A DNA stretch of 64,000 nucleotides from Pseudomonas oleovorans subsp. oleovorans. GTDB lineage: Bacteria; Pseudomonadota; Gammaproteobacteria; Pseudomonadales; Pseudomonadaceae. This document shows positions 1 to 9,790 of this stretch, piece by piece. Below the pieces are notes generated by a model. That model did no database searches. It was not told the DNA's origin and saw only the letters and a program-made list of their open reading frames with translations. Location: positions 62,001 to 126,000 of the forward strand of contig NZ_NIUB01000005.1 in the NCBI RefSeq assembly GCF_002197815.1. The letters are read 5' to 3'. A program made the position numbers and the translations under genes. Positions within the stretch are counted from its first letter, which is position 1. The number at the start of each line of letters is the position of its first letter.

Positions 1-653
<653 letters not shown>

Positions 654-859
654 TGAGCGATATTCGCCCAAGGCCTTCCAAGCAGGCTTCGGGCACACGC
701 AATTCGTTCGTTTATCGCACACTAAGTCGTTAATCGAATTGAATAGCCCCTCGCTAACTCGCACCATGCGAACAGCGAATCCTAGCGGCAGCAGTATTGC
801 AGCCGAGTTTGGCTGTACCTGAGTCGCCTACTAACAATGAATAAGAAAGGACATTTGCG

Positions 860-1912
860 ATGCACAAGCTTTCCAAGGCTTTGCTGACGCTGCTTGCCAC
901 CAGCGTCATGACCTGGGCCAACGCCGACGAGGCCGAGGTCACCCTCAAGGTTCACCACTTCCTGCCGGCGCACTCGGTGACCCAGGCCGACTTTCTCAAG
1001 CCCTGGGCAGAGAAGATCACCGCCGAATCCAATGGTCGGATCCAGTTTCAGTTCTACCCTTCCATGCAGTTGGGCGGCACCCCGCCGCAACTGATCGACC
1101 AGGCGCGTGACGGCGTCGCCGACATCGTCTGGACCCTGCCTGGCTACACCAGCGGCCGCTTCCCGCTGGCATCGGCATTCGAGATGCCGTTCATGAGCCG
1201 CTCTTCGGAAGCCAGCAGCCAGGCCATGTGGGATTTCCTCGAAGCCCACGGGCAGAAGGAGTTCGCCGACGTGCATCTGCTCGCGACTCACCTGACCGAT
1301 GGCGCGCTGCTGCACACAGTGAAGAAACCGGTGCGTAGTCTGGCCGACTTCCGTGGCCTGAAACTGCGCTCGGCCAACCGCATCTCCACCAAGCTGATCT
1401 CCATGCTCGGTGCCACCCCGGTGGCCATGCCGGTACCGCAGGTGCCGGAAGCGCTGTCCAAGGGTGTGGTCGACGGCGCCGTGCTGCCCTGGGACGTGGT
1501 CCCTGCACTGAAGCTGCAGGAACTGGTCAAGTACCACACCGAAATGGCGCCGGGTCAGCCAGCGTTGATGCACACCGCGCTGGTACTGGCGATGAACCCG
1601 GCCAAGTACGCCAGCCTGCCCGATGACCTGCGCAAGATCATCGACGCCAACAGCGGTCGTGAGCTCTCACGCCAGGCCGGCCATATCTGGGATACCAACG
1701 TGATCGAGACCGGGCACAAGCTGGCGCAATCGCGTGGCAACGAGATCTATGTACTGCCCACCGAAGAACAGGCCAAGTGGATGGCCATCGGCCGCAAGCT
1801 GGACAACGACTGGATCAAGGAAGTCGAGAGCAAGGGCAACGACAACGGTGCTGCGCTGCTGCAAGAAGTGCGCGACCTGATCGAAAGCTACAACGCCAAG
1901 CTGCCGCACTGA
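860..1912 (+). CDS. dctP: TRAP transporter periplasmic substrate-binding protein (DctP family)
   Basis: Extracytoplasmic solute receptor that captures a carboxylate in the periplasm and delivers it to the DctQM permease encoded next. The 350-residue product starts with a signal peptide (about residues 1-22, cleavage near TWANA/DEAE). It has the DctP fold pattern, including KLRSANR near residue 168; the arginine of this segment usually salt-bridges the substrate carboxylate. An AAGAAAGGA ribosome-binding site precedes the ATG. It is first in a dctP-dctQ-dctM set followed by an OprD porin. The substrate is not evident. Proximity to pobA and the pca genes suggests an aromatic or alicyclic acid, which is inference only. 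Confidence 0.9.
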   Translation: MHKLSKALLTLLATSVMTWANADEAEVTLKVHHFLPAHSVTQADFLKPWAEKITAESNGRIQFQFYPSMQLGGTPPQLIDQARDGVADIVWTLPGYTSGRFPLASAFEMPFMSRSSEASSQAMWDFLEAHGQKEFADVHLLATHLTDGALLHTVKKPVRSLADFRGLKLRSANRISTKLISMLGATPVAMPVPQVPEALSKGVVDGAVLPWDVVPALKLQELVKYHTEMAPGQPALMHTALVLAMNPAKYASLPDDLRKIIDANSGRELSRQAGHIWDTNVIETGHKLAQSRGNEIYVLPTEEQAKWMAIGRKLDNDWIKEVESKGNDNGAALLQEVRDLIESYNAKLPH

Positions 1913-1970
1913 TCGTTAACCCTCGTTGTGTTGGCCGGCACCTGCGGTGCCGGTCTTGCGGAGTTCTCTC

Positions 1971-2501
1971 ATGATCGAAAACCCTGCCTTGCCCGGGCAG
2001 CCTCAGCACATGCGCCCGTTCGGTCAGTTGCTCGATGTCCTGGCACGCTGGCTGGCACTGGCTGGTGGCCTGGTGCTGGTCGCCATCACCCTGCTGTCGG
2101 CCTACAGCATCATCATGCGCAGCCTGTTCGACGCGCCACTGCTCGGCGATGTCGAGCTGGTGCAGATGGGCTGCGGCATTGCCGTGGTGAGTTTCCTGCC
2201 GTTGTGCCAGCTGCGTCGTAGCAACGTCATCGTCGACGCCTTCACCTTGCGCGCCTCGGCCACCACCCGGCGCTATCTCGACACGCTCGGCTGTCTGCTG
2301 ATGGCCGCCTGTGCAGCGCTGCTGGCCTGGCGCTCGGTAATCGGCACGCTGGACACTTACCGCAACGGTGAAGAGTCGATCATCATGGGCATTCCGATGT
2401 GGTGGTCGATGACGCCGTTCGCGCCGTCTTTCGTCCTGCTGGCCGTCGTTTCCCTGTACACCGCCTGGCTCGACCAGCGTGGTGAGGGAGGCCAGCAATG
2501 A
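1971..2501 (+). CDS. dctQ: TRAP transporter small permease (DctQ family)
   Basis: Small membrane subunit of a tripartite ATP-independent periplasmic transporter; it pairs with DctM in the inner membrane. The 176-residue product has about four hydrophobic segments, starting near residues 23-45, matching DctQ. I place the start at the ATG of MIENPALPG rather than an upstream in-frame ATG (1926), because the upstream part reads as intergenic sequence. The stop codon overlaps the dctM start by four bases (ATGA), implying translational coupling. Confidence 0.88.
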   Translation: MIENPALPGQPQHMRPFGQLLDVLARWLALAGGLVLVAITLLSAYSIIMRSLFDAPLLGDVELVQMGCGIAVVSFLPLCQLRRSNVIVDAFTLRASATTRRYLDTLGCLLMAACAALLAWRSVIGTLDTYRNGEESIIMGIPMWWSMTPFAPSFVLLAVVSLYTAWLDQRGEGGQQ

Positions 2502-3820
2502 GCAGCGTCGTATTGGGCGGACTCTTTCTCGCCTTCCTCCTGGTTCTGCTGGCCATCCGTATTCCGATCGCCATCGCCATGCTGCTGACCGGTATTGGCG
2601 GCTACGTCTCGATCAGCGGCTGGGACCCCTTGCTCAACTACCTGAAGACGGTGGCCTACGCCCGCTATACCGTGTACGACCTGTCGGTGATCCCGCTGTT
2701 TCTGCTGATGGGGCAGTTCGCCTCGCGTGGTGGTCTGGCTACCGGCCTGTTCCGTGCCGCAGCCTCCATGGTCGGGCACTGGCGCGGTGGCCTGGCGATC
2801 TCCGCCATCGGCTCCTGCGCAGCCTTCGGCGCGGTCTGTGGCTCATCGGTGGCGACCGCGGCGACCATGGGTCAGGTGGCCCTGCCGGAGCTGCGTCGCT
2901 ACAAGTACTCCAACTCGCTGGCAGTGGGTTGCCTGGCAGCCGGCGGCACCCTGGGCATTCTCATCCCGCCCTCGGTGGTGCTGGTGATCTACGCCATCCT
3001 CGCCCAGCAGAACATCTCCACGCTGTTCATGGCCGCCTTCGTGCCGGGCATTCTCGCCGTCATCGGCTACATGATCGCCATCGCCATCTATGTGCGCCTG
3101 TTCCCGGACTCCGGCCCCGCACAGGAGCGCTCGAGCTGGAAACAGCGACTGCAGGCGCAGCAGGGTGTGTGGCCGGTACTGCTGATTTTCCTGATCGTAC
3201 TCGGTGGCATCTACGGCGGCTGGTTCACCCCTACCGAGGCAGCAGCCATCGGTACCGTGGGCACCGGTTTCTTCGCATTCACGCTGGGCAAGATGCGCCT
3301 GGCCGAACTCAAGGAAGTGCTACTGGGTACCGGCATCACCACCGCGATGATCTTCATGATCCTGCTGGGCGCCGATGTGATGAACGCTTTCCTGGCCATC
3401 TCGCAGTTGCCCAACTTCATCGCCGAAGCGATCAGCGGTGCAGGTCTGCCGCCCTTCCTGGTGCTGGCCGGGATACTCATCCTGTACCTGATCCTCGGCT
3501 GCGTGATGGACACCATGTCGATGATCCTGCTGACCATCCCGATTTTCTTCCCGGTGATCATGGGGCTGGACTTCTATGGTCTGGACCAGACCGAGAAGGC
3601 CATCTGGTTCGGCATCCTGGCCCTGATGGTGGTGGAGATCGGCATGGTTACCCCGCCTCTGGGCATGAACGTGTACGTGATTGCCGGCATGGCGCGTGAC
3701 ATTCCCATGCGTGACGCCTTCAGGGGCATCGTGCCGTTCCTGATTTCAGACATCGTGCGCGTGGTCATCCTCGTGCTCTTCCCATCGATCACCCTGTGCC
3801 TCGTGCGCTGGCTGACCTGA
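2498..3820 (+). CDS. dctM: TRAP transporter large permease (DctM family)
   Basis: The large inner-membrane subunit that carries out Na+-coupled transport in TRAP systems. At 440 residues with 11-12 hydrophobic segments it has the normal DctM length. The GTLGILIPPSVVLVIY stretch (about residues 150-165) and the FTPTEAAAIG motif in the second half are family hallmarks. It is coupled to dctQ by a four-base overlap and followed 129 bases later by an OprD porin gene. That pairing gives an outer-membrane and an inner-membrane route for what is probably one substrate. Confidence 0.93.
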   Translation: MSSVVLGGLFLAFLLVLLAIRIPIAIAMLLTGIGGYVSISGWDPLLNYLKTVAYARYTVYDLSVIPLFLLMGQFASRGGLATGLFRAAASMVGHWRGGLAISAIGSCAAFGAVCGSSVATAATMGQVALPELRRYKYSNSLAVGCLAAGGTLGILIPPSVVLVIYAILAQQNISTLFMAAFVPGILAVIGYMIAIAIYVRLFPDSGPAQERSSWKQRLQAQQGVWPVLLIFLIVLGGIYGGWFTPTEAAAIGTVGTGFFAFTLGKMRLAELKEVLLGTGITTAMIFMILLGADVMNAFLAISQLPNFIAEAISGAGLPPFLVLAGILILYLILGCVMDTMSMILLTIPIFFPVIMGLDFYGLDQTEKAIWFGILALMVVEIGMVTPPLGMNVYVIAGMARDIPMRDAFRGIVPFLISDIVRVVILVLFPSITLCLVRWLT

Positions 3821-3949
3821 CAGAGGACCCGTAATGCATTCAGGCGAACCTCGCTGAACCCCGAATAACTGCCACCACTCTCCCCGATGTAGAAGCGTAT
3901 CCGCCGCTACGGAGGGGAGCTTTCAACCTTGAAAAAGGAAACGATAACA

Positions 3950-5239
3950 ATGAAAACAGCTCTGTACCTCGCTCCAAGTGCAATTGCCGTTGCCATCATG
4001 GCCTCCAGCCTCTCGGTCGGAGTCCAGGCCGCCGGCTTTGTCGAAGACGCCAAGGTCACACTCGGCCTGCGTAACTACTACTTCAACCGCAATTACCTGA
4101 ACGGCACTGATCCGATGATCGGCCCGGCAACTAATCGCGAGCGTCAGGGCCAGGCCGAAGGCTGGACTCAGAGCTTCATTCTCGATGCCCGTTCCGGCTT
4201 CACCGAAGGCACCGTCGGTTTCGGCCTGGATGTGCTCGGCCTTTACAGCATCAAGCTGGACGGCAACCGCGGCGCTGCCAACACCCAACTGATGCCTATT
4301 CACGACGACGGCCAGGCTGCTGACCAGTTCGGCCGTACCGCCGTGGCGGCGAAAGCCAAGATTTCCAAGACCGAACTGAAGGTCGGTGAGTGGTTCGCCG
4401 TACTGCCGATCCTGCGTGCAGACGACGGTCGCTCGCTGCCGCAAACCTTCCAGGGCGCACAGCTGACGTCCAACGAGATCGACGGTCTGACTGTGTACGG
4501 TGGCCAGTTCTGGAAGAACAGCCAGCGTCACGATGCCAGCCGCGAAGACATGTCGTTCAACGGCGTAGCAGGCGATGACTTCAACTTCGGTGGTGGTGAG
4601 TACCGCTTCAACGGCAACAACACCATGGTTGGCGTCTGGCACGCACGCCTCGAAGACGTCTACAAGCAGAGCTACGTGCAACTGACCCACAGCCAACCGG
4701 TCGGCGACTGGGTGCTGGGCGCCAACCTCGGCTATGTCACCGGCAAGGAAGAAGGCGCGGCCAAGGCCGGCAAGCTGGACAACAAGGTCTACCAGGGCGC
4801 GTTCACTGCCAAGACCGGCAACAACACCTTCACCCTGGCTTATCAGCGCCTGAGCGGCGATACCAAGTTCATGCGTATCGACGGCGCCAGCGGCGGCACT
4901 CTGGTCAACGACGGCTTCACCAACAGCTACGACAACCCGGAAGAACGTTCCTGGCAGATCCGCCACGACTACAACTTCGCCGGACTCGGCATTCCGGGCC
5001 TGACCCTGATGAACCGTTACGTCAGCGGTAGCAACATCGACGTCTACACCAATGGCGTGAAAACCCGCGAGAACGCCGAGGAATGGGGCCGTGAATCCGA
5101 GCTGGCCTACACCATCCAGGAAGGCAACCTCAAGAATCTGAGCATCCGCTGGCGCAACTCTGACGTACGCCGTGATGGCACTGCTCAGGACATCCACGAG
5201 AACCGCCTGATCATCAACTACCCGCTTTCGCTCCTGTAA
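3950..5239 (+). CDS. OprD-family outer-membrane porin
   Basis: Substrate-specific beta-barrel porin of the Pseudomonas OprD family, which takes up small carboxylates and amino acids. The start is the ATG at 3950, with AAAGGAA ten bases upstream; a TTG at 3929 in the same frame is less likely. The 429-residue precursor has a signal peptide ending near VQAAGFVEDAK. It continues with the family's conserved N-terminal strand pattern (LGLRNYYFNRNY) and ends in the barrel signature HENRLIINYPLSLL. Its position after dctPQM suggests it admits the same solute. A clear terminator follows. Confidence 0.9.
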   Translation: MKTALYLAPSAIAVAIMASSLSVGVQAAGFVEDAKVTLGLRNYYFNRNYLNGTDPMIGPATNRERQGQAEGWTQSFILDARSGFTEGTVGFGLDVLGLYSIKLDGNRGAANTQLMPIHDDGQAADQFGRTAVAAKAKISKTELKVGEWFAVLPILRADDGRSLPQTFQGAQLTSNEIDGLTVYGGQFWKNSQRHDASREDMSFNGVAGDDFNFGGGEYRFNGNNTMVGVWHARLEDVYKQSYVQLTHSQPVGDWVLGANLGYVTGKEEGAAKAGKLDNKVYQGAFTAKTGNNTFTLAYQRLSGDTKFMRIDGASGGTLVNDGFTNSYDNPEERSWQIRHDYNFAGLGIPGLTLMNRYVSGSNIDVYTNGVKTRENAEEWGRESELAYTIQEGNLKNLSIRWRNSDVRRDGTAQDIHENRLIINYPLSLL

Positions 5240-5289
5240 GCATCACGCGGCATCGCTGCACAAGTGACTCCTAGTGTTACGGCACGTTC

Positions 5290-5317
5290 AGCCCGTCCTC
5301 GTGACGGGCTTTTTTTT
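5290..5317 (+). terminator. Rho-independent terminator after oprD
   Basis: An 8-bp perfect GC-rich stem (AGCCCGTC/GACGGGCT) with a five-base loop, followed by seven T residues. It lies 50 bases after the porin stop and just before the chemoreceptor gene, so it ends the dctPQM-oprD transcript. Confidence 0.88.
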
Positions 5318-5346
5318 AATGTGCACCTGTTCGAGGAAGTACCACC

Positions 5347-7281
5347 ATGCGCTGGATTATCGAACGCAGTGCCGACCTCAAGGTCGGCCACAAACTCCTG
5401 CTGGGTTTCTCGCTGGTCATGCTGCTGACCCTGGCAGTGGCTCTGGGTGGCTGGCGCACCGCCAGCGAGATTCTCGGGCATGCCGGGCAATCGCTGCAGG
5501 TCGCGGACCTCAAGCAGCAGATCCTGCAACTGCGCCTGCTGGAAAAGGACTACCTGCTGGCGCCGCTGGCTGGCCATGAGGTGGCAATCACCGAGCAGCA
5601 CGCACGTATCGCCGCAGACCTGACGGACATCGCCAGCGATACCGAGCAGTTCCAACAACTGCAACGAGGCAACGACGCCTACCTGCAGCAATTCACCCAA
5701 TTGCGTGCTACCCAGTCTCAAGCCGGCACGGCGCAGACCGGGATGGCGATACGCGCCGATGAGGCGCTGATCCAGTTCGAGATGGTCACTCAGGACCAGT
5801 TCAACCTGATCCGCGACCAACTGCTCGACGGCGAAACTGGCGCACAGAACAGTCTCGACCAGGCCGAGGCGGCAGCCCGCCTGAGCCATATGCTGTTGCT
5901 ACTGCGCCTGGCGGAGGGGCAGTTCATCCGCAGTGCTGACAACGCCGATGCCGACCTCTGGCAAGCGCGGTTCGTGACCATGACCGAGGCGGCGCAGCAA
6001 CTGCGCACGCAACTGGCAGCCCTGCAGCAGGCCTCCCTGGACGAAGCGCTGCGCGCGCTCGACAGCTACCGCGAATCCTTCGAGCACTACCGCCAGAGTC
6101 GTGAGGCAGAGCAGCAACGCCGCAGCCAACTGACCGATCTGGCGCAGGGCATGTTGCAGCAAGGCAGCGATCTGCAGCAGCACCAGCAACGCGTCATGCA
6201 TGAAGGCAATCACACGTCGCTGCAGGCTCTTGCCCTGCTTACCGCCGCCGCCTTGCTGCTGGCGCTGCTCGCCAGCTGGCTGATTCGCCGCCTGATTGTC
6301 GGGCCGTTGCAGCATTGCCTGCTGCTGGCGCAACAGGTTGCAGCCGGCGACCTCAGCGGTGTTCGCAGCGCCATTCGGCGTGACGAAGTCGGCCAGCTTC
6401 TCGGGGCGCTGCACAACATGCGCGACCACCTGCGCGAACTGATCGAGCAGATAGGCGGCAGCGCCACGCAGATTGCCGCGGCAGCAGAACAGCTGTCGGC
6501 CGTCAGCGAACAGACCCGTGCGGGGGTGCGCGAACAGAGTGAAGAGTCCGGCCAGACCGCCAGCGCCATGCAGCAAATGGTCGCCAGCGTGCAGCAGGTG
6601 GCGGGTGACGCCGAGCACGCCTCGCAAGCCGCACAACAGGCCGAAGCGCAAACCCGCGACGGTGATCGCCAGGTGCGTCAGGTCGTCGAGCAGATCGAGC
6701 GCCTGGCCAACGAAGTGGCGCACACCGGGCAGACCGTCGGCCAGGTGCAAGGTGAGAGCCAACGCATCGGCAGCGTGCTGGATGTGATCAAGTCCATCGC
6801 CGAGCAGACCAACCTGCTCGCGCTCAACGCCGCCATCGAAGCGGCGCGCGCCGGTGAACAAGGCCGCGGCTTCGCCGTGGTCGCCGATGAAGTACGCGCC
6901 CTGGCGCGCCGCACCCAGGACTCGACTAGCGAGATCGAAGCGCTGATTGCCAGCCTGCAGCATCGCGTGCAACAGGCCGTCGCTCAGACTCAGGCCAGCC
7001 AGAGCCTCAGCCAGGATGCAGTGAGCAGCGTCGAGCGGGCCGGCCAGAGTCTCACGCAGATCAATCAGGCCGTTGCGCTGATCGAGCAGATGAACCAGCA
7101 GATCGCCAGTGCCGCCGAGCAGCAGAGTGCGGTGGCGATGGAAATCAACCGTAGCCTGGACAACGTGCGCAGCATCGGCGAACAAAGCGCCAACGCGACC
7201 GAACAAACTGCACTGTCCAGCGCCGAGCTGGCCAGGCTGGGTGGCGAGTTGCAGCTGCGCATCGGTCGCTTTCGTACCTGA
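5347..7281 (+). CDS. Methyl-accepting chemotaxis protein with large periplasmic helical domain (HBM-like)
   Basis: Transmembrane chemoreceptor of 644 residues. A first membrane helix lies at about residues 17-35. An approximately 250-residue, mostly helical, glutamine-rich periplasmic region follows, and a second membrane helix at about 291-313. Then come a HAMP domain and a cytoplasmic signalling domain with the hairpin tip [20 protein letters not shown]. The length and helicity of the sensor region fit the helical bimodular (HBM) class, as in receptors for organic acids. The smaller four-helix-bundle class, used by some aromatic-acid receptors, is less likely. It sits between the porin and a flavoprotein gene, so it probably senses a substrate of this locus (inference). 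Confidence 0.88.
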   Translation: MRWIIERSADLKVGHKLLLGFSLVMLLTLAVALGGWRTASEILGHAGQSLQVADLKQQILQLRLLEKDYLLAPLAGHEVAITEQHARIAADLTDIASDTEQFQQLQRGNDAYLQQFTQLRATQSQAGTAQTGMAIRADEALIQFEMVTQDQFNLIRDQLLDGETGAQNSLDQAEAAARLSHMLLLLRLAEGQFIRSADNADADLWQARFVTMTEAAQQLRTQLAALQQASLDEALRALDSYRESFEHYRQSREAEQQRRSQLTDLAQGMLQQGSDLQQHQQRVMHEGNHTSLQALALLTAAALLLALLASWLIRRLIVGPLQHCLLLAQQVAAGDLSGVRSAIRRDEVGQLLGALHNMRDHLRELIEQIGGSATQIAAAAEQLSAVSEQTRAGVREQSEESGQTASAMQQMVASVQQVAGDAEHASQAAQQAEAQTRDGDRQVRQVVEQIERLANEVAHTGQTVGQVQGESQRIGSVLDVIKSIAEQTNLLALNAAIEAARAGEQGRGFAVVADEVRALARRTQDSTSEIEALIASLQHRVQQAVAQTQASQSLSQDAVSSVERAGQSLTQINQAVALIEQMNQQIASAAEQQSAVAMEINRSLDNVRSIGEQSANATEQTALSSAELARLGGELQLRIGRFRT

Positions 7282-7514
7282 GGGCTGGAGCTGAGCAGCA
7301 AGGGTGGACGACGCGCAGCTTGTCCACCATCTCGACCCATGAGCAAGACGCAATTACTGGCCTTTCGCGGATTGCATCCGCGCTACACCGTCAATAATTG
7401 ACCGCTAACCGCACGACTTCCCGGGTGAATCATCCGACAGTGCTTGGCGCCTCGACAGTCGACACATAAAATCCGGAACCAAGTTCCAATAAATAACAAA
7501 TGCGGAGATCTGCC

Positions 7515-9209
7515 ATGTCCAATGCCCCACTCGACTGCGACCTGCTGGTGGTCGGCTCCGGCGCGGCCGGGCTGGCCGCTGCGGTCAGCGCCGCGCACCT
7601 GGGCAAACGGGTGATCCTGGTGGAGAAGGACGCGGTGCTGGGCGGCGCGACCGCCTGGTCCGGCGGCTGGCTGTGGGCGCCGCGCAACCCGCTGGCCCAG
7701 CGCGCCGGCATCGTCGAAGACATCGAGCAGCCGCGTACCTACCTGCGCAACGAGCTGGGCGAGCATTATCGCCCCGAGCTGGTGGACGCCTTTCTGCAGA
7801 ATTGCCCGGACATGGTGGCCTTCTTCGAGCAGCACACCGCGCTGCAGTTCGTCGATGGCAATGGCATCCCCGACATGCACGGCGACACGCCCGGCGCTGC
7901 TACCGGCGGTCATCAGGTGATCGCCGCGCCCTACGATGGCCGCGAGGTGCTCGACCTGTTGCCACGCCTGCGCAAGACCATGCGCGAGACATCCTTCATG
8001 GGCATGCCGATCATGGCCGGCGCTGACCTGGCCGCCTTCCTCAACATGACCCGCTCGTCCAAGGCGCTGCTGCACGTGATCCGGCGCTTCACCAGCCACC
8101 TCTACCATCTGGCTCGCTATAGCCGGGCCATGCACCTGGTCAATGGCGTGGCGCTGGTCGCCCGCCTGGCCCGCTCGGCGCAGGACCTGGGCGTGCAGAT
8201 GCTGGAGTCCACGCCCGCGCAGCGCCTAATCATCGAAGACGGCAGCGTATGCGGCGCCGTGGTGCTGCATGCTGGCGAGGAAAAGACTATCCGCGCCAAA
8301 GCGGTGGTGCTGGCTGCTGGCGGTTTTCCCAACGATCCGGAGCGGCGCCAGGCGATGTTCCCGCGCGATGCCAGCGGTCACGACAACCTCGCCCTGCCGC
8401 CGCTCAGTTGCTCCGGCGACGGTCTGCGCCTGGGCGAATCCGCTGGCGGACGCGTGGCCGACGACCTGCGCTCGCCGGTGGCTTGGGCTCCGGTGTCCAA
8501 GGTGCCCTACCCCGACGGCAGCGTCGGCCATTTCCCGCACATCATCGATCGCGGCAAGCCCGGCATCATCGGCGTGCTGCAAAACGGCCAGCGCTTCGTC
8601 AACGAGGCCGGTGGTTACTACGATTACGTCGACGCCATGCTCAAGGCCATCCCCGAGGAGCAGGAAGCATGCTCCTGGCTGATCTGCGACCACCGTTTCC
8701 AGCGCCGTTATGGCCTGGGCTTCGCGCGCCCGGCACCGCTGCCGCTATCGCCGCATATACGCAATGGCTATCTCAAACGCGGTGACAGCCTCGAAGAACT
8801 GGCTATTGCCTGTGGCATCGACCCGCTTGGTCTGGCCACCACCGTCAGCGAATTCAATCGTCATGCGCGTCAAGGCGAAGACCCGCTGTTCGGCCGCGGC
8901 AGCACGCCCTTCAATCGTCGCAGCGGCGATGCCCAGCACGACGGCCCCAACCCCTGCGTGGCACCCATCGAGCAGGGGCCGTTCTATGCGGTGAAGGTAC
9001 AGCCGGGCTGCTTCGGCACCTTCGCCGGTCTACGCACCGATGGGCATGCGCGGGTGCTGGACGCTGGTGGCCAACCGATACCGGGGCTGTATGCGGCAGG
9101 CACCGATATGGCCAGCCCCCTGGGCGGACACTACCCCTCGGGCGGCATCAACATTGGGCCGGCGCTGACCTTCGGCTATATCGCCGGACGCCACGCGGCC
9201 ACGATCTGA
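7515..9209 (+). CDS. FAD-dependent oxidoreductase, 3-ketosteroid delta-1-dehydrogenase/fumarate reductase-like
   Basis: A 564-residue flavoprotein. The N-terminal dinucleotide fold (VVGSGAAGLAAA, residues ~11-22, then VILVEKD) binds FAD. The C-terminal YPSGGINIGPALTFGYIA segment resembles the FAD-binding end of 3-ketosteroid delta-1-dehydrogenases. I choose the ATG at 7515, with GGAGATC before it, over an upstream in-frame ATG at 7500. There is no signal peptide and no heme motif, so it is a cytoplasmic dehydrogenase rather than a flavocytochrome. The enzyme family removes two hydrogens next to a ring ketone or reduces enoates. Here it lies between a TRAP/OprD/chemoreceptor set and the pca genes. 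The substrate is unknown. Confidence 0.8.
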   Translation: MSNAPLDCDLLVVGSGAAGLAAAVSAAHLGKRVILVEKDAVLGGATAWSGGWLWAPRNPLAQRAGIVEDIEQPRTYLRNELGEHYRPELVDAFLQNCPDMVAFFEQHTALQFVDGNGIPDMHGDTPGAATGGHQVIAAPYDGREVLDLLPRLRKTMRETSFMGMPIMAGADLAAFLNMTRSSKALLHVIRRFTSHLYHLARYSRAMHLVNGVALVARLARSAQDLGVQMLESTPAQRLIIEDGSVCGAVVLHAGEEKTIRAKAVVLAAGGFPNDPERRQAMFPRDASGHDNLALPPLSCSGDGLRLGESAGGRVADDLRSPVAWAPVSKVPYPDGSVGHFPHIIDRGKPGIIGVLQNGQRFVNEAGGYYDYVDAMLKAIPEEQEACSWLICDHRFQRRYGLGFARPAPLPLSPHIRNGYLKRGDSLEELAIACGIDPLGLATTVSEFNRHARQGEDPLFGRGSTPFNRRSGDAQHDGPNPCVAPIEQGPFYAVKVQPGCFGTFAGLRTDGHARVLDAGGQPIPGLYAAGTDMASPLGGHYPSGGINIGPALTFGYIAGRHAATI

Positions 9210-9236
9210 GGTTCACCAGCCACGGATAGCAGGCAT

Positions 9237-9274
9237 AAAAAAGCGCCGCCCGGATGCGTGGTCCGGGCAGCGCT
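9237..9274 (-). terminator. Terminator of the pcaBDC transcript
   Basis: On the - strand a 12-bp stem with one mismatch (9242-9274) is followed by a U-run (six A on the + strand at 9237-9242). It lies 16 bases beyond the pcaC stop and also separates pcaC from the convergent flavoprotein gene. Confidence 0.75.
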
Positions 9275-9289
9275 CCATTGCTCGCGGGA

Positions 9290-9685
9290 TCAGTCCTGCA
9301 GCGATTCCACACCCAGCTCGTCCCAAACGGCTTCGGCCAAGTGAAAGGTGGCGTTGGCCGCTGGAATGCCGCAGTAGATGGCGCTCTGCATGATCACTTC
9401 CTTGATCTCCTCGCGGCTCACCCCGTTGTTCTTCGCCGCACGCAGATGCAGCGTCAGCTCGCCCTCGCGGTTCATGCCGATCAGCATGGCGATGGTGATC
9501 AGGCTGCGGGTATGGCGCGGCAGACCCGGGCGCGTCCAGATATCGCCCCAGGCGTGACGGGTGATCATCTCCTGGAACTCACTGTTGAACGGCGTGAGCT
9601 TCTCCAGGCTGCGGTCGACATGGGCGTCACCGAGTACCGCGCGGCGTACCTGCATGCCGGCTTCGTAGCGTTGTTTCTCGTCCAT
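9290..9685 (-). CDS. pcaC: 4-carboxymuconolactone decarboxylase
   Basis: Catalyses decarboxylation of 4-carboxymuconolactone to 3-oxoadipate enol-lactone in the protocatechuate branch. The 131-residue length matches single-domain PcaC proteins of the AhpD-like fold, with the typical HTRSLITIAMLI helix and the CGIPAANATFHLAE segment near the C-terminus. It is last in the leftward order pcaB-pcaD-pcaC, separated from pcaD by a palindromic repeat and followed by a terminator. Some bacteria fuse PcaC to PcaD; here they are separate. Confidence 0.95.
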   Translation of the reverse strand: MDEKQRYEAGMQVRRAVLGDAHVDRSLEKLTPFNSEFQEMITRHAWGDIWTRPGLPRHTRSLITIAMLIGMNREGELTLHLRAAKNNGVSREEIKEVIMQSAIYCGIPAANATFHLAEAVWDELGVESLQD

Positions 9686-9706
9686 CGATCAATCCTCGAA
9701 TTGGAT

Positions 9707-9775
9707 CTGTAGGAGCGAGCTCTGCTCGCGAAGCGCTTGCGTCGCAATGTTCGCGAGCAGAGCTCGCTCCTACAG
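9707..9775. repeat. Extragenic palindrome between pcaD and pcaC
   Basis: Two 26-base arms (9707-9732 and 9750-9775) are perfect inverted copies, beginning CTGTAGGAGCGAGC, with an 17-base centre. This is a Pseudomonas REP-type element. It may fold in the pcaD-pcaC transcript. Confidence 0.85.
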
Positions 9776-9790
9776 GTAAAGATGCAGTGT

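Noticed and set aside
3923..5197. A 424-codon open frame antisense to the oprD gene
   Set aside because: It mirrors the codon bias of the porin on the other strand, has no ribosome-binding site and encodes no recognisable protein.
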